This document shows, one piece after another, positions 24,382-32,966 of a stretch of DNA of 32,966 nucleotides. The notes under the pieces are model-generated. The model made no database searches. It saw only the letters and a list, made by a program, of their open reading frames with translations, and was not told the DNA's origin. Each line of letters begins with the position of its first letter. Within the stretch, counting starts at the first letter, position 1. The stretch is from contig JAQXBT010000063.1 of the NCBI GenBank assembly GCA_029252265.1, positions 1 through 32,966 on the forward strand. The letters are read 5' to 3'. The stretch comes from Flavobacteriaceae bacterium. Its GTDB lineage: Bacteria > Bacteroidota > Bacteroidia > Flavobacteriales > Flavobacteriaceae. The translations under genes and the position numbers were made by a program.

Positions 24382-26925
24382 ATGATAGAAGGCGAAAAGT
24401 TAATCCCCATTAATATTGAAGATGAAATGAAGTCGGCCTACATCGATTATTCGATGTCGGTTATAGTGTCTCGGGCACTTCCTGATGTACGGGACGGCTT
24501 GAAGCCTGTTCATCGCAGGGTATTGTTTGGAATGCACGAACTTGGTGTGAGGTCAAACACCGCTCATAAAAAATCGGCAAGAATTGTTGGAGAAGTTTTA
24601 GGAAAGTACCACCCGCATGGAGATACCTCTGTGTATGACGCCATGGTTCGTATGGCCCAGGAATGGAGCTTGCGATACATGTTAGTTGACGGACAAGGAA
24701 ATTTCGGATCGATTGATGGCGACAGTCCTGCAGCAATGCGTTATACGGAAGCCAGAATGCGTAAAATATCGGAAGATATGCTTGCGGACATTGATAAAGA
24801 AACAGTAGATCACAAGTTAAATTTTGATGACACCCTCCAAGAGCCAACGGTTTTACCAACCCGAATTCCAGGACTATTAGTCAATGGTGCATCTGGGATT
24901 GCAGTAGGTATGGCCACTAATATGCCGCCTCACAATCTTACTGAAGTGGTAGATGGAATTACAGCCTACATTGAAAATCCAGAAATAGAAATAGATGAAT
25001 TAATCACACATGTCAAAGCTCCCGATTTTCCAACTGGTGGAATTATTTATGGCTATGATGGTGTCAGAGAAGCGTTCAAAACAGGCCGAGGTCGAGTGGT
25101 CATGCGTGGAAAGGCTAATATTGAAGAAGTAAACGGGCGTGAATGTATCATCGTGACCGAAATTCCGTATCAAGTCAATAAAGCCGATATGATTAAGAAA
25201 ACGGCTGATTTGGTAAACGATAAAAAAATGGAAGGTATTTCTACCATTCGGGATGAATCAGATCGAAACGGAATGCGTATTGTGTATGTTTTGAAAAGAG
25301 ATGCCATTCCAAATATTGTTTTAAATAAACTTTATAAATATACAGCACTTCAGTCATCTTTTAGTGTCAATAATATTGCGTTGGTAAATGGCCGTCCAGA
25401 AATGTTGAATCTTAAAGATATGATTCATTATTTTGTAGAACACCGACATGAAGTGGTGGTGCGACGTACTACTTACGAACTTAGAAAAGCAGAAGAACGC
25501 GCACACATTTTAGAAGGTTTAATTATCGCTTCAGACAACATTGACGAAGTTATTGCCATCATCAGAAGTTGTTCAAATGCAGAAGAAGCCCGTGAAAAAT
25601 TAATAGAACGTTTTAAGCTCAGTGAGATTCAATCCAAAGCGATTGTTGAAATGCGATTAAGACAATTAACAGGTTTAGAGCAAGATAAGTTACGTGCAGA
25701 GTACGAAGCGATCATGAAAACGATTGATGATTTAAAAGATATTCTTGCTAAAAAAGAACGTCGAATGATCATTATTAAAGAAGAACTTGCTGTTGTTAAA
25801 GATAAGTATGGAGATGAACGTCGTTCTATAATTGAATATGCAGGAGGCGATTTATCAATTGAAGATATGATTCCGAATGAGCAAGTTGTCATTACAATTT
25901 CACATGCAGGCTATATCAAACGAACGTCACTAACCGAATACAGAACTCAAAACAGAGGTGGAGTTGGACAAAAAGCGTCAACCACTCGTAACGAAGATTT
26001 CCTAGAACATCTATTTGTTGGAACCAATCACCAGTATATGTTGTTTTTCACTCAAAAAGGAAAATGTTTCTGGATGCGTGTGTATGAAATTCCAGAAGGA
26101 AGTAAAACATCTAAGGGGCGTGCCATTCAAAATTTAATAAATATTGAGCAAGATGATAAAGTTAAAGCCTTTATTTGTACACAAGATCTAAAGGATGAAG
26201 ACTATACCAACTCACATTATGTGATTATGGCGACTAAAAAAGGACAAGTCAAAAAGACGTCCTTAGAGCAGTATTCTCGACCAAGAACCAACGGAATAAA
26301 TGCCATCACAATTAAAGAAGATGATGAATTATTAGAAGCAAAACTAACCACTGGCGAAAGTCAAGTTATGCTCGCCTTAAAATCAGGAAAAGCCATTCGT
26401 TTTGAAGAAGCCAAAACGCGTCCAATGGGTCGAGGTGCTTCAGGCGTTCGCGGGATTACGTTAGCCCATGACTCAGATGAGGTAATCGGAATGATTGCTG
26501 TTGATGATATGGAAAGTAATATCCTTGTGGTCTCTGAAAATGGGTATGGGAAACGTTCAAGCTTGGAAGATTACCGGATCACAAATAGAGGAGGAAAAGG
26601 CGTTAAAACAATATCAATTTCTGATAAAACAGGTAATTTAGTCTCCATCAAAAATGTCACTGATGAAGATGATTTAATGATCATTAATAAATCGGGTGTT
26701 GCTATTCGATTGGCTGTGGAGGATTTAAGAGTCATGGGGCGTGCCACACAAGGGGTTCGTTTAATTAATCTTAAAGGGAATGATTCCATTGCAGCTGTCG
26801 CGAAAGTCATGCGCGAAGATGAAGAAGATATCGAAGCTATTGAAACTTTAACAGATGAAGGTGCTGGCGAAATCAGTGATAGTCAAACAGATGGCACAAC
26901 TATTGATACTCAAGAAGAAGAATAA
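24382..26925 (+). CDS. gyrA: DNA gyrase subunit A
   Basis: GyrA cuts and rejoins the DNA gate segment in gyrase, the enzyme that introduces negative supercoils. The 847-residue protein has the N-terminal breakage domain with active-site Tyr121 in [10 protein letters not shown], and the quinolone pocket [13 protein letters not shown] in which Thr82 is the counterpart of E. coli Ser83; Thr there is the usual flavobacterial residue, so no resistance is implied. The C-terminal beta-pinwheel includes the GyrA-box-like QNRGGVG near residue 521, a variant of QRRGGKG, and repeated blades (TNRGGKG, MGRGASG). The tail is strongly acidic. ATG 24382 gives the standard [17 protein letters not shown] start. 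Confidence 0.97.
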   Translation: MIEGEKLIPINIEDEMKSAYIDYSMSVIVSRALPDVRDGLKPVHRRVLFGMHELGVRSNTAHKKSARIVGEVLGKYHPHGDTSVYDAMVRMAQEWSLRYMLVDGQGNFGSIDGDSPAAMRYTEARMRKISEDMLADIDKETVDHKLNFDDTLQEPTVLPTRIPGLLVNGASGIAVGMATNMPPHNLTEVVDGITAYIENPEIEIDELITHVKAPDFPTGGIIYGYDGVREAFKTGRGRVVMRGKANIEEVNGRECIIVTEIPYQVNKADMIKKTADLVNDKKMEGISTIRDESDRNGMRIVYVLKRDAIPNIVLNKLYKYTALQSSFSVNNIALVNGRPEMLNLKDMIHYFVEHRHEVVVRRTTYELRKAEERAHILEGLIIASDNIDEVIAIIRSCSNAEEAREKLIERFKLSEIQSKAIVEMRLRQLTGLEQDKLRAEYEAIMKTIDDLKDILAKKERRMIIIKEELAVVKDKYGDERRSIIEYAGGDLSIEDMIPNEQVVITISHAGYIKRTSLTEYRTQNRGGVGQKASTTRNEDFLEHLFVGTNHQYMLFFTQKGKCFWMRVYEIPEGSKTSKGRAIQNLINIEQDDKVKAFICTQDLKDEDYTNSHYVIMATKKGQVKKTSLEQYSRPRTNGINAITIKEDDELLEAKLTTGESQVMLALKSGKAIRFEEAKTRPMGRGASGVRGITLAHDSDEVIGMIAVDDMESNILVVSENGYGKRSSLEDYRITNRGGKGVKTISISDKTGNLVSIKNVTDEDDLMIINKSGVAIRLAVEDLRVMGRATQGVRLINLKGNDSIAAVAKVMREDEEDIEAIETLTDEGAGEISDSQTDGTTIDTQEEE

Positions 26926-26944
26926 CAATTAAAATTATATTATA

Positions 26945-28195
26945 ATGAATAAGTATTTTGTATTTGTAATAGCATTAACTCTAGGGTTTTCTGTGATTGC
27001 ACAAAAAAAAGAATTAAAAACAGCTGCTAAAGAATTGAAAAAAAACAATTTAGAAGCCGCCGTAACTGCCCTCAATGCTGCTGAAATATTGATGTCTCAA
27101 ATGGATGATAAGTCTAAAAGTCAATATTATTTATTAAGAAGTAAATCCTTGTTTAATAATGGAGAAGCTGATTTTAGCGATGTCCAAAAAGCTGCGGAAG
27201 CTCTAAGCTCGATAACGAGTTCATCTTTTGAACAACAGGCTGTTGCTCAGAAACAATTGATCTTTGCACATTTAGTAAATACAGCGAGTAGTTTGTATGA
27301 GAAAAATGATTACCTAAACTCATCTGAACATTTTGAAAACGCTTATCGTTTGTCTAAAAAAGATACGTTGTATTTGTATTATGCGGCATCTACAGCCGTA
27401 ACAGCAAAAGCATACGACAAATCACTTTCCATGTATGAAGAGCTAAAATCGTTAGGGTTTACAGGGATTGAGAAACAATATTTTGCAACCAATAAAGAAG
27501 ACCAGAAAGAGGAGTCTTTTAGTAGCAAAGTTTTAAGAGATGTGTCTGTTAAGTCAGGAACTCATATGTCCCCAAAGGATAAGTTAACCGATTCTAAGTT
27601 TCCTGAAATCATTAAAAATATTGCTTTAATTTATGTTGATTTAGGCGATAATGATAAAGCTTTAGAGGCGATGTTATTAGCGCGCTCGGAGAATCCAGAT
27701 AATGTAAATTTACTTCTTACAGAAGCGAATGTGCACTACAAAATGGGGAATGTTGAAAAGTTTAAAGAACTTTTAGAAATGGCAACTCAAATGGATCCAA
27801 ATAATGCGGAGCTTCAATATAACTTAGGGGTTGTTTCTGCGGAGTCTAATGACATTGAAAATGCCACAAAATATTACCAGAATGCAATTGAATTAAAGCC
27901 AGATTATACGAATGCCTATATTAATTTAGCGGCGCTAATACTGGGGCAAGAAGAAGGCATTTTGAGTCAAATGAATGCTTTAGGATCTTCTGCTTCGGAT
28001 GATAGAAAGTATGATGAACTCAAAGTAGAAAGAAATCAATTGTATTTAGATGCGATTCCATATTTAGAAAAAGCAATTGGTATAGATCCAACTAATTTTC
28101 AAGCTGCTAAAACCTTGTCAAACATTTACAGCGCGACTGGAAATACAGAAAAATATAAAGAATTCAAAGCATTAGCTGAATCGCTTGAAGAATAA
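26945..28195 (+). CDS. Secreted tetratricopeptide repeat protein
   Basis: The 416-residue product has a signal peptide (MNKYFVFVIALTLGFSVIAQ) and then TPR helices through most of the chain. Clear repeats include NPDNVNLLLTEANVHYKMGN, DPNNAELQYNLGVVSAESND, NATKYYQNAIELKPDYTNAY, and AIGIDPTNFQAAKTLSNIY. Such proteins serve as periplasmic scaffolds; no specific partner is evident. It starts 19 bases after gyrA, so it may be read from the gyrA promoter, a common gyrA neighbour arrangement in flavobacteria. A hairpin terminator follows. Confidence 0.88.
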   Translation: MNKYFVFVIALTLGFSVIAQKKELKTAAKELKKNNLEAAVTALNAAEILMSQMDDKSKSQYYLLRSKSLFNNGEADFSDVQKAAEALSSITSSSFEQQAVAQKQLIFAHLVNTASSLYEKNDYLNSSEHFENAYRLSKKDTLYLYYAASTAVTAKAYDKSLSMYEELKSLGFTGIEKQYFATNKEDQKEESFSSKVLRDVSVKSGTHMSPKDKLTDSKFPEIIKNIALIYVDLGDNDKALEAMLLARSENPDNVNLLLTEANVHYKMGNVEKFKELLEMATQMDPNNAELQYNLGVVSAESNDIENATKYYQNAIELKPDYTNAYINLAALILGQEEGILSQMNALGSSASDDRKYDELKVERNQLYLDAIPYLEKAIGIDPTNFQAAKTLSNIYSATGNTEKYKEFKALAESLEE

Positions 28196-28219
28196 TTAAT
28201 TCTTAACAATTATAAAAAT

Positions 28220-28247
28220 AGCCATTCAATTTGAGTGGCTTTTTTTT
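28220..28247. terminator. Terminator after the TPR gene
   Basis: AGCCATTCA (28220-28228) pairs with TGAGTGGCT (28232-28240), with one G-T pair, around a three-base ATT loop, and is followed by eight T residues (28240-28247). The opposing NlpC/P60 gene ends at 28246, so it may also stop that transcript. Confidence 0.8.
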
Positions 28248-28998
28248 ATGGGATTATTTTTTTGATAACTCTTAGTTTGTGAGAGTGGGTTTTAGTGTCT
28301 ACATTATAAATGCCACTTTGATCTAAGAGGTCGATCCGGACTTTACCATGTGCGTGAATAATATGATGGTTTTCCATAATGATACCCACATGGATGATAT
28401 CACCTTCATTATTATCGAAAAACGCTAAATCTCCCGGTTCACTTTCTTCTATGAAACTGAGAGCTTCGCCTTGTAAGGCCTGCTGTGAAGCATCTCTTAA
28501 AATTTTGAAACCATTTAGTTTGTAAACCATTTGAACAAACCCAGAACAATCAATTCCAAAAGGTGTTTTCCCACCCCATAAATAGGGTGTATTTAAATAT
28601 AATAAGGCGGTTTCAATAAGCTTGGATTTAACCTTATGTCCAACCGATTCAATCCCTTCAAAAGTGTGATTTAAGTAGGGGAGGCCATTCAAATCTGAGC
28701 CTAATAAAATGGGATGTAATTGCTGTTTTTGATTGGATATAAAATCGACCAAATCCATCGCCATTAAGGGCGGTGATTTATGAAGCTGTTTGTAGTCGGA
28801 TTCTTCGATGAATTGAAATTGCTTATTGTCTATCCAGCCTTCATAGCTATCAAATCCCAATCGAATTCGACTCCAAGATTTTCGATGTTCCAAAACCTTA
28901 AAGTAATCTCCATAGAGAACTTGAGAAACCAATTCGCTGGAATCAGAAGCTTCAGATCTTAAAGCGACAACGCTTAAATAGCAAAGGCCGTATTGCAT
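28246..28998 (-). CDS. NlpC/P60 family (C40) peptidase with bacterial SH3 domain
   Basis: The 250-residue protein has N-terminal SH3-like regions (about 5-60, VVALRSEASDSSELVSQVL, and WSRIRLGFDSYEGWI) and a C-terminal NlpC/P60 papain-like domain (about 125-250). The catalytic Cys lies in PFGIDCSGFVQMVYKLNG, the His in DIIHVGIIMENHHIIHAHG, and the third polar residue is probably His in IIHAHG. Such enzymes cut gamma-D-Glu-diamino acid links in cell-wall peptides, as in Bacillus YkfC. No clear signal peptide is present, which suggests action on recycled muropeptides in the cytoplasm. It starts 3 bases after the thiolase stop. Confidence 0.9.
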   Translation of the reverse strand: MQYGLCYLSVVALRSEASDSSELVSQVLYGDYFKVLEHRKSWSRIRLGFDSYEGWIDNKQFQFIEESDYKQLHKSPPLMAMDLVDFISNQKQQLHPILLGSDLNGLPYLNHTFEGIESVGHKVKSKLIETALLYLNTPYLWGGKTPFGIDCSGFVQMVYKLNGFKILRDASQQALQGEALSFIEESEPGDLAFFDNNEGDIIHVGIIMENHHIIHAHGKVRIDLLDQSGIYNVDTKTHSHKLRVIKKIIP

Positions 28999-29001
28999 TG
29001 C

Positions 29002-30183
29002 TTATATATTTCGTTCGAGGATTAATGCCGAAGCACCGCCACCACCATTACAAATGGCTGCAGCTCCAATTTTCCCATTATTTTGTTCCAGAACACTTAA
29101 CAGTGTCACCACAATTCTTGCCCCCGAACATCCTAATGGATGTCCTAAAGAAACCGCACCGCCATTAACATTAACATTCGTGTCATTGAGTTCTAAGAGT
29201 TTCATGTTCGCGAGTCCAACGACTGAAAAGGCTTCATTAAATTCAAAAAAGTCAACATCAGAAATATTCATATTTGCTTTTGCAAGTGCTTTTGGCAATG
29301 CTTTTGAGGGTGCGACGGTAAACCATTCGGGTGCAGTTGCTGCATCGGCATAGCCTTTGATCGTTGCTATGGGCTTCAGTCCAAGTTCTTCAGCTTTATC
29401 TTTACTCATTAGGACCAATGCAGCAGCACCATCATTTATTGTAGAGGCGTTTGCAGCGGTGACAGTCCCATTTTTTGTGAAAGCTGCACGTAGACCAGGT
29501 ATTTTATCTAAACGAACGTTTGTGAATTCTTCGTCGGTATCCACGATGATTGGTTCGCCTCTTCGTTGCGGTACTGATACAGGTACTACTTCGGAATTAA
29601 ATTTACCTGAATTCCATGCATCGGTTGATCGTTTATAGGATTGTACGGCAAAAGCATCCTGATCTTCCCTAGAAAAATTATATTTTATGGCACAGTTATC
29701 GGCAAATACGCCCATGGCTTCTTGTGCATAGGCATCTATCAACCCATCTCTTTGAAGGCCATCTTCAACGGAAATTGGTCCAAATTTTTGACCCGATCGC
29801 GCCTGTTGATAATGCGGAATTGAACTCATGTTTTCCATACCACCAGCGACAATAATATCAGCATCGCCCAAAGCAATCGATTGTGCCGCTTGCATAATGG
29901 TTTTCATACCTGAAGCACACACTTTATTAACGGTAGTGCAAGGAACAGAATCGGGGATACCTGCCTCAATGGCGGCTTGTCTTGCAGGCGCTTGTCCTGT
30001 GCCAGCCTGGACGACATGACCCATTAAAACTTCTTCTACCAAATTGGGATTTAAATTGATTTTATCGAGAGCACCTTTAATAGCGATTGCCCCTAGTTTT
30101 GGTGCAGCAACAGACGATAGAGCCCCTAAAAAACGCCCAATTGGGGTTCTTGCGACAGATACTATTACAACGTCTTTACTCAT
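29002..30183 (-). CDS. Acetyl-CoA C-acyltransferase (thiolase)
   Basis: This 393-residue thiolase joins or cleaves acyl-CoA and acetyl-CoA in the cytoplasm. The nucleophilic Cys is in [15 protein letters not shown] (about residue 88), the His in [11 protein letters not shown] and [13 protein letters not shown], with the second Cys in the latter. The C-terminal [12 protein letters not shown] closes the active site. It could act in beta-oxidation or acetoacetyl-CoA synthesis; it is a plausible partner of the 3-hydroxybutyryl-CoA dehydrogenase at 10.4-11.3 kb, although the genes are 18 kb apart. It leads a two-gene transcript with the NlpC/P60 peptidase. Confidence 0.93.
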   Translation of the reverse strand: MSKDVVIVSVARTPIGRFLGALSSVAAPKLGAIAIKGALDKINLNPNLVEEVLMGHVVQAGTGQAPARQAAIEAGIPDSVPCTTVNKVCASGMKTIMQAAQSIALGDADIIVAGGMENMSSIPHYQQARSGQKFGPISVEDGLQRDGLIDAYAQEAMGVFADNCAIKYNFSREDQDAFAVQSYKRSTDAWNSGKFNSEVVPVSVPQRRGEPIIVDTDEEFTNVRLDKIPGLRAAFTKNGTVTAANASTINDGAAALVLMSKDKAEELGLKPIATIKGYADAATAPEWFTVAPSKALPKALAKANMNISDVDFFEFNEAFSVVGLANMKLLELNDTNVNVNGGAVSLGHPLGCSGARIVVTLLSVLEQNNGKIGAAAICNGGGGASALILERNI

Positions 30184-30436
30184 AGATCAGAATTTAGAGA
30201 TGTTCATTGCGAAAATAACTAAAATTTAGGATATATAAAGTAGGAATTTTTTAATATAGAGAGAAAAGATACTTCTTTTTATTACTTTTGGGTGGTGACA
30301 AACGCATAACGAAATAAGAACTATAGGTGAAAACCTTTATTATAATTTAAATTTGTGTTTATGCATCTTTAGTTGCGTGTGATCTGTCCTAATCTGAAGC
30401 TATGAAATTCAAAAAATAAATAAATAATCGAAACAA
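30184..30436. promoter_or_regulatory. Divergent regulatory region between thiolase and PgpH
   Basis: This 253-base spacer has two plus-strand TAnnTTTG elements, TACTTTTG (30283-30290) and TAAATTTG (30348-30355), but no TTG at the correct distance from either. On the minus strand, TATTTTCG about 30 bases before the thiolase ATG is a one-mismatch -7 element. No c-di-AMP riboswitch pattern was recognised. Confidence 0.4.
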
Positions 30437-32485
30437 ATGAAGGATATAATAAACCTTTTTCATAAAAACCACTCCTTAATTTATAAGGTGTTTCTTTTTA
30501 TTTTCACCACTTTTATAATTGTTTATTTGTTTCCTAAAAGTGGAACCTTTAGATACAGTTTTGAAAAAGGAAAGCCTTGGCAGTCCGAAAATTTGTATGC
30601 TCCATTTGATTTTGCGATCAAAAAAACAGCCGAAGAGATTGAAGAAGAAACAAAACAAATCACATTACAATCTCCTGTTTTTTTTGATGTTGATACCACT
30701 GTGGTTAACAAAGTTAAAAGCGAGTATTCCTCAACGTTTGAAAGATTGTTTTTTGAGTTGCCAAAAGATAAAATCAAAATTGATTTATACTTTAAAGGGG
30801 TATTGCTTTTGGACGAATTGTATCAAAGTGGAGTGCTCCAAAATCAATATGATTACAATCCTGACCAACAAATCTCTATTTTAGTTGATAAAACCCAAAG
30901 TGGTGTCAAACGATTCGATAGTTTTTTTCTTCAAACAAATTTAAAATCATTTATTGAATCTCGTGTGGATGCACTTGGTTTAGAAGCATACAAACAACGT
31001 TACCTAGCACTGTTTTTTGACGTTGTTAAGCCCAATACTCAGTTAAATAAATCAATTACACAAGTTTCACTTGAAGAACGCTTAAATCAAATTAAACTAG
31101 TGAGAGGGCGCATCGATAAGCAAACTCTTATTGTCTCAAAAGGTGAAGTGGTACAAGGCGATAAACTTGTTGCTCTAAATTCATTGGTTTCTGAATATGA
31201 ATCACAGGTATGGACAGATTCAAACTACACATTAGTAGTTACGGCTTATACGGTTTTAGTTTCGTTGGTTTTATTGATGTTGCTGCTGTTTATGAAAAAA
31301 TACAGAATGGAGGTGTTTTCCAATAATACTAAAGTCACCTTTATTTTTTTCAATATTGTTTTGATGGTATTTTTAACCACTTTGGTTGTCAACTATAATT
31401 CGTCTTACATATATATTGTTCCCTTGTGTATTTTACCCTTAATATTGAAGGCATTTTTTGATGCTCGCTTGGGTTTATTTACCCATGTACTCACAGTCTT
31501 GTTATTAGGATTTGTTGTAGCCAACAATTATGAGTACATGTTTTTACAAATTATTGCCGGAATAGTGACCATTCTAACCGTATCGGAACTCTATAAACGG
31601 GCAAATTTATTTATATCTGTGGGACAAATTACCTTGATATACATAGTGTCTTATTTTGCTTTTTTTGTAATTCACGAAGGGAGTATTGACAGTCTAAAAT
31701 GGGAAACGTTTTTATTATTTGTACTGTGTGGATTGGCAGCGCTCTTTGTACAGCCACTTATATATGTATATGAAAAACTGTTTGGACTTGTATCGGATGT
31801 GTCGCTGTTAGAATTGTCGGATACCAATTCTAAGCTATTGAAAGAATTATCGGATAAAGCACCAGGAACTTTTCACCATTCGTTAAATGTGGCAAACTTA
31901 GCCGAAGCAGCTGCCAATGAAATAGGTGCTAATACCATGCTCGTGAGGGTAGGGGCCTTGTATCATGATATTGGTAAAATGAAAAACCCAACATATTTCA
32001 CCGAAAATCAAATGACAGGAACCAATGCGCATGACGAATTGTCTCCTAAAGAAAGCGCTAAAATCATTATCAACCATGTCATTGATGGAGTTGAGTTGGC
32101 TAAGAAAAACAATTTACCAGATCGTGTCATCGATTTTATTAGAACACACCACGGGACAAGCACCGTATATTACTTTTATAATAAACAAGCTCAGTTGAAT
32201 CTAGACTTTGAAGCTGCTGATTTCTCTTACAATGGGCCTAAACCATTTAATAAAGAAACGGCTATACTTATGATGTGTGATAGTGTAGAAGCAGCATCCA
32301 AAAGTTTAAAGGACCCTAATTCAACCAAGATCAATAATTTTGTAGATGCCATTATTTCTAAGCAAATGGACACAGATCAATTTTTGAATGCTGATATTAC
32401 TTTAAAAGAAATTCAGTCTATTAAGAAGGTATTGAAGCAAAAGTTAGCCAATATGTATCACTTACGTATTGAATATCCGGATTAA
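30437..32485 (+). CDS. PgpH-type 7TM-HD phosphodiesterase (probable c-di-AMP hydrolase)
   Basis: The 682-residue protein has a membrane segment at about 17-35, an extracytoplasmic 7TMR-HDED domain to about 265 (CAPFDFAIKKTAEEI-like opening YAPFDFAIKKTAEEI), about seven membrane helices (270-450), and a cytoplasmic HD domain. The HD residues are in GTFHHSLNVANLAEAA, YHDIGKMKNPTYF, HDELSPKESAKIIINHV, and IRTHHGTSTVYYFY, all needed for metal binding. In Listeria this family cleaves c-di-AMP, so it likely controls that second messenger here. ATG 30437 gives the hydrophobic first helix at the expected place. It precedes the tRNA cluster. Confidence 0.92.
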   Translation: MKDIINLFHKNHSLIYKVFLFIFTTFIIVYLFPKSGTFRYSFEKGKPWQSENLYAPFDFAIKKTAEEIEEETKQITLQSPVFFDVDTTVVNKVKSEYSSTFERLFFELPKDKIKIDLYFKGVLLLDELYQSGVLQNQYDYNPDQQISILVDKTQSGVKRFDSFFLQTNLKSFIESRVDALGLEAYKQRYLALFFDVVKPNTQLNKSITQVSLEERLNQIKLVRGRIDKQTLIVSKGEVVQGDKLVALNSLVSEYESQVWTDSNYTLVVTAYTVLVSLVLLMLLLFMKKYRMEVFSNNTKVTFIFFNIVLMVFLTTLVVNYNSSYIYIVPLCILPLILKAFFDARLGLFTHVLTVLLLGFVVANNYEYMFLQIIAGIVTILTVSELYKRANLFISVGQITLIYIVSYFAFFVIHEGSIDSLKWETFLLFVLCGLAALFVQPLIYVYEKLFGLVSDVSLLELSDTNSKLLKELSDKAPGTFHHSLNVANLAEAAANEIGANTMLVRVGALYHDIGKMKNPTYFTENQMTGTNAHDELSPKESAKIIINHVIDGVELAKKNNLPDRVIDFIRTHHGTSTVYYFYNKQAQLNLDFEAADFSYNGPKPFNKETAILMMCDSVEAASKSLKDPNSTKINNFVDAIISKQMDTDQFLNADITLKEIQSIKKVLKQKLANMYHLRIEYPD

Positions 32486-32518
32486 ATTAAAAATGCTTTT
32501 AAAAAAGTAAAAAAATTG

Positions 32519-32550
32519 TTTGCGTTCTAGATAATGAAAAGTTACATTTG
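32519..32550 (+). promoter_or_regulatory. Promoter of the tRNA cluster
   Basis: TTTG (32519-32522) and TACATTTG (32543-32550) are separated by 20 bases and both match the Bacteroidota -33/-7 pattern. Transcription would start near 32555, about 30 bases before tRNA-Ser. This is the best promoter match in the window. Confidence 0.7.
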
Positions 32551-32585
32551 CAACCGCAATTTTAATTGCCTAAGTTCTTTTAATA

Positions 32586-32669
32586 GGAGAGGTGCCAGAG
32601 TGGTAATGGAGCAGATTGCTAATCTGTCGACGGGTAACTGTCGCCAGGGTTCGAGTCCCTGTCTCTCCG
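32586..32669 (+). tRNA. tRNA-Ser (GCT)
   Basis: An 84-base cloverleaf with acceptor GGAGAGG/TCTCTCC, anticodon stem-loop CAGATTGCTAATCTG (anticodon GCT, reading AGC/AGU), a long variable arm TCGACGGGTAACTGTCG typical of class II Ser tRNA, and T arm CAGGGTTCGAGTCCCTG. The 3' CCA is not encoded: the discriminator G is followed by CAAAA. Confidence 0.97.
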
Positions 32670-32701
32670 CAAAAAAATAGATCAACAACAGATAATCAAT
32701 T

Positions 32702-32776
32702 CGGGGTGTAGCGTAGCCCGGTTATCGCGCCGCGTTTGGGACGCGGAGGTCGCAGGTTCGAATCCTGCCACCCCGA
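32702..32776 (+). tRNA. tRNA-Pro (TGG), first copy
   Basis: Acceptor CGGGGTG/CACCCCG, anticodon arm CCGCG-TTTGGGA-CGCGG with anticodon TGG, and T arm GCAGGTTCGAATCCTGC. CCA is not encoded. The 75-base gene is identical to the second copy at 32853. Confidence 0.97.
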
Positions 32777-32852
32777 CTAAAGTTTTTTGTTTTGTATAAA
32801 CACTTTTAAACTTTTTAGAAAGTCTGTTGTTTTTTTATTTAGATAACCAATT

Positions 32853-32927
32853 CGGGGTGTAGCGTAGCCCGGTTATCGCGCCGCGTTTGGGACGCGGAGG
32901 TCGCAGGTTCGAATCCTGCCACCCCGA
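32853..32927 (+). tRNA. tRNA-Pro (TGG), second copy
   Basis: Identical over all 75 bases to the copy at 32702, including the TGG anticodon. The 12 bases upstream are also nearly identical (agataaccaatt against agataatcaatt), which indicates a recent tandem duplication with a 151-base period. Confidence 0.97.
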
Positions 32928-32933
32928 CAGTAT

Positions 32934-32966
32934 GGTCGCATAGCTCAGCTGGATAGAGCACCTCCC
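32934..32966 (+). tRNA. 5' part of a further tRNA, cut by window edge
   Basis: GGTCGCATAGCTCAGCTGGA starts a tRNA with acceptor strand, D arm (GCTCAGCTGGATAGAGC) and the beginning of the anticodon stem (CCTCCC). The anticodon is outside the window. The sequence resembles Bacteroidota tRNA-Arg(TCT), but this is only inference. Confidence 0.85.

Noticed and set aside
24700-24760. Quinolone-resistance substitution in GyrA (Thr instead of Ser at the E. coli 83 position)
   Set aside because: Thr is the normal residue in flavobacterial GyrA, so it is not evidence of acquired resistance.
24461-24859. 132-codon minus-strand frame inside gyrA
   Set aside because: It lies wholly antisense to a clearly conserved gene and shows no family motif; the frame is a shadow of gyrA codon use.
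29054-30019. Chain of plus-strand frames across the thiolase gene
   Set aside because: All are antisense to conserved thiolase codons and none has a recognisable domain.
30184-30436. c-di-AMP (ydaO-type) riboswitch before the PgpH gene
   Set aside because: I could not identify the conserved ydaO core sequences or paired helices; the region looks like ordinary AT-rich promoter DNA.
1-32966. Phage, transposon or defence island
   Set aside because: No integrase, transposase, terminal inverted repeats, restriction, toxin-antitoxin or other defence gene families were seen on either strand.

Overview
The window is a chromosomal segment of a low-GC member of the Bacteroidota, almost certainly a marine Flavobacteriaceae-type bacterium. 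Four things point there: family signatures (a T9SS type A sorting domain, DUF5686, DUF1015, an RprX/RprY-like two-component pair, the bacilliredoxin-like YtxJ, a flavobacterial FabI tail); the Bacteroidota promoter element TAnnTTTG with an occasional TTG about 20 bases upstream; scarce Shine-Dalgarno sequences; and AT-rich spacers. It is mostly housekeeping DNA. I see no phage, insertion sequence, CRISPR array or recognisable defence system.

Layout. 1-321: end of fabI and its terminator. 372-2939 (+): a tightly overlapping set of GT2 glycosyltransferase, YbbR-domain protein and coaE. 3010-5287 (+): histidine kinase and response regulator behind an array of phased TTAA boxes, ending at a terminator shared with the opposing strand. 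12238-5303 (-): a seven-gene head-to-tail run of Gfo/Idh/MocA oxidoreductase, 3-hydroxybutyryl-CoA dehydrogenase, DUF1015, YggS, a DnaQ exonuclease/GIY-YIG fusion with no ATG, a voltage-gated K+ channel with a zinc ribbon, and miaA. 12239-14509: the one accessory-looking stretch, with a 20-bp tandem repeat, a very short T9SS cargo protein, a small outer-membrane barrel protein, a truncated second copy of that barrel gene, and a decayed secreted-protein ORF.

14510-19918: pcm (+), DUF5686 outer-membrane protein (-), smpB (-), ytxJ (+), and a TlpA-like thioredoxin lipoprotein (-). 20044-28195: hutH (+), clpC (-), gyrA (+) and a TPR protein (+). 28246-30183 (-): a thiolase followed by an NlpC/P60 peptidase. 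30437-32485 (+): a PgpH-type 7TM-HD phosphodiesterase, probably for c-di-AMP. 32586 to the end: a tRNA cluster of Ser(GCT), two identical Pro(TGG) and the 5' part of a fourth tRNA cut by the window edge.

The most useful second-look points are: the exonuclease/GIY-YIG gene, which must start at a non-canonical ATT (or a similar codon) just after the in-frame yggS stop; the roughly 11-bp phased TTAA array before the two-component operon; -7 elements that sit almost on start codons and suggest leaderless mRNAs; and the decaying secreted-protein locus at 12.4-14.4 kb. I found no convincing new multi-gene system.
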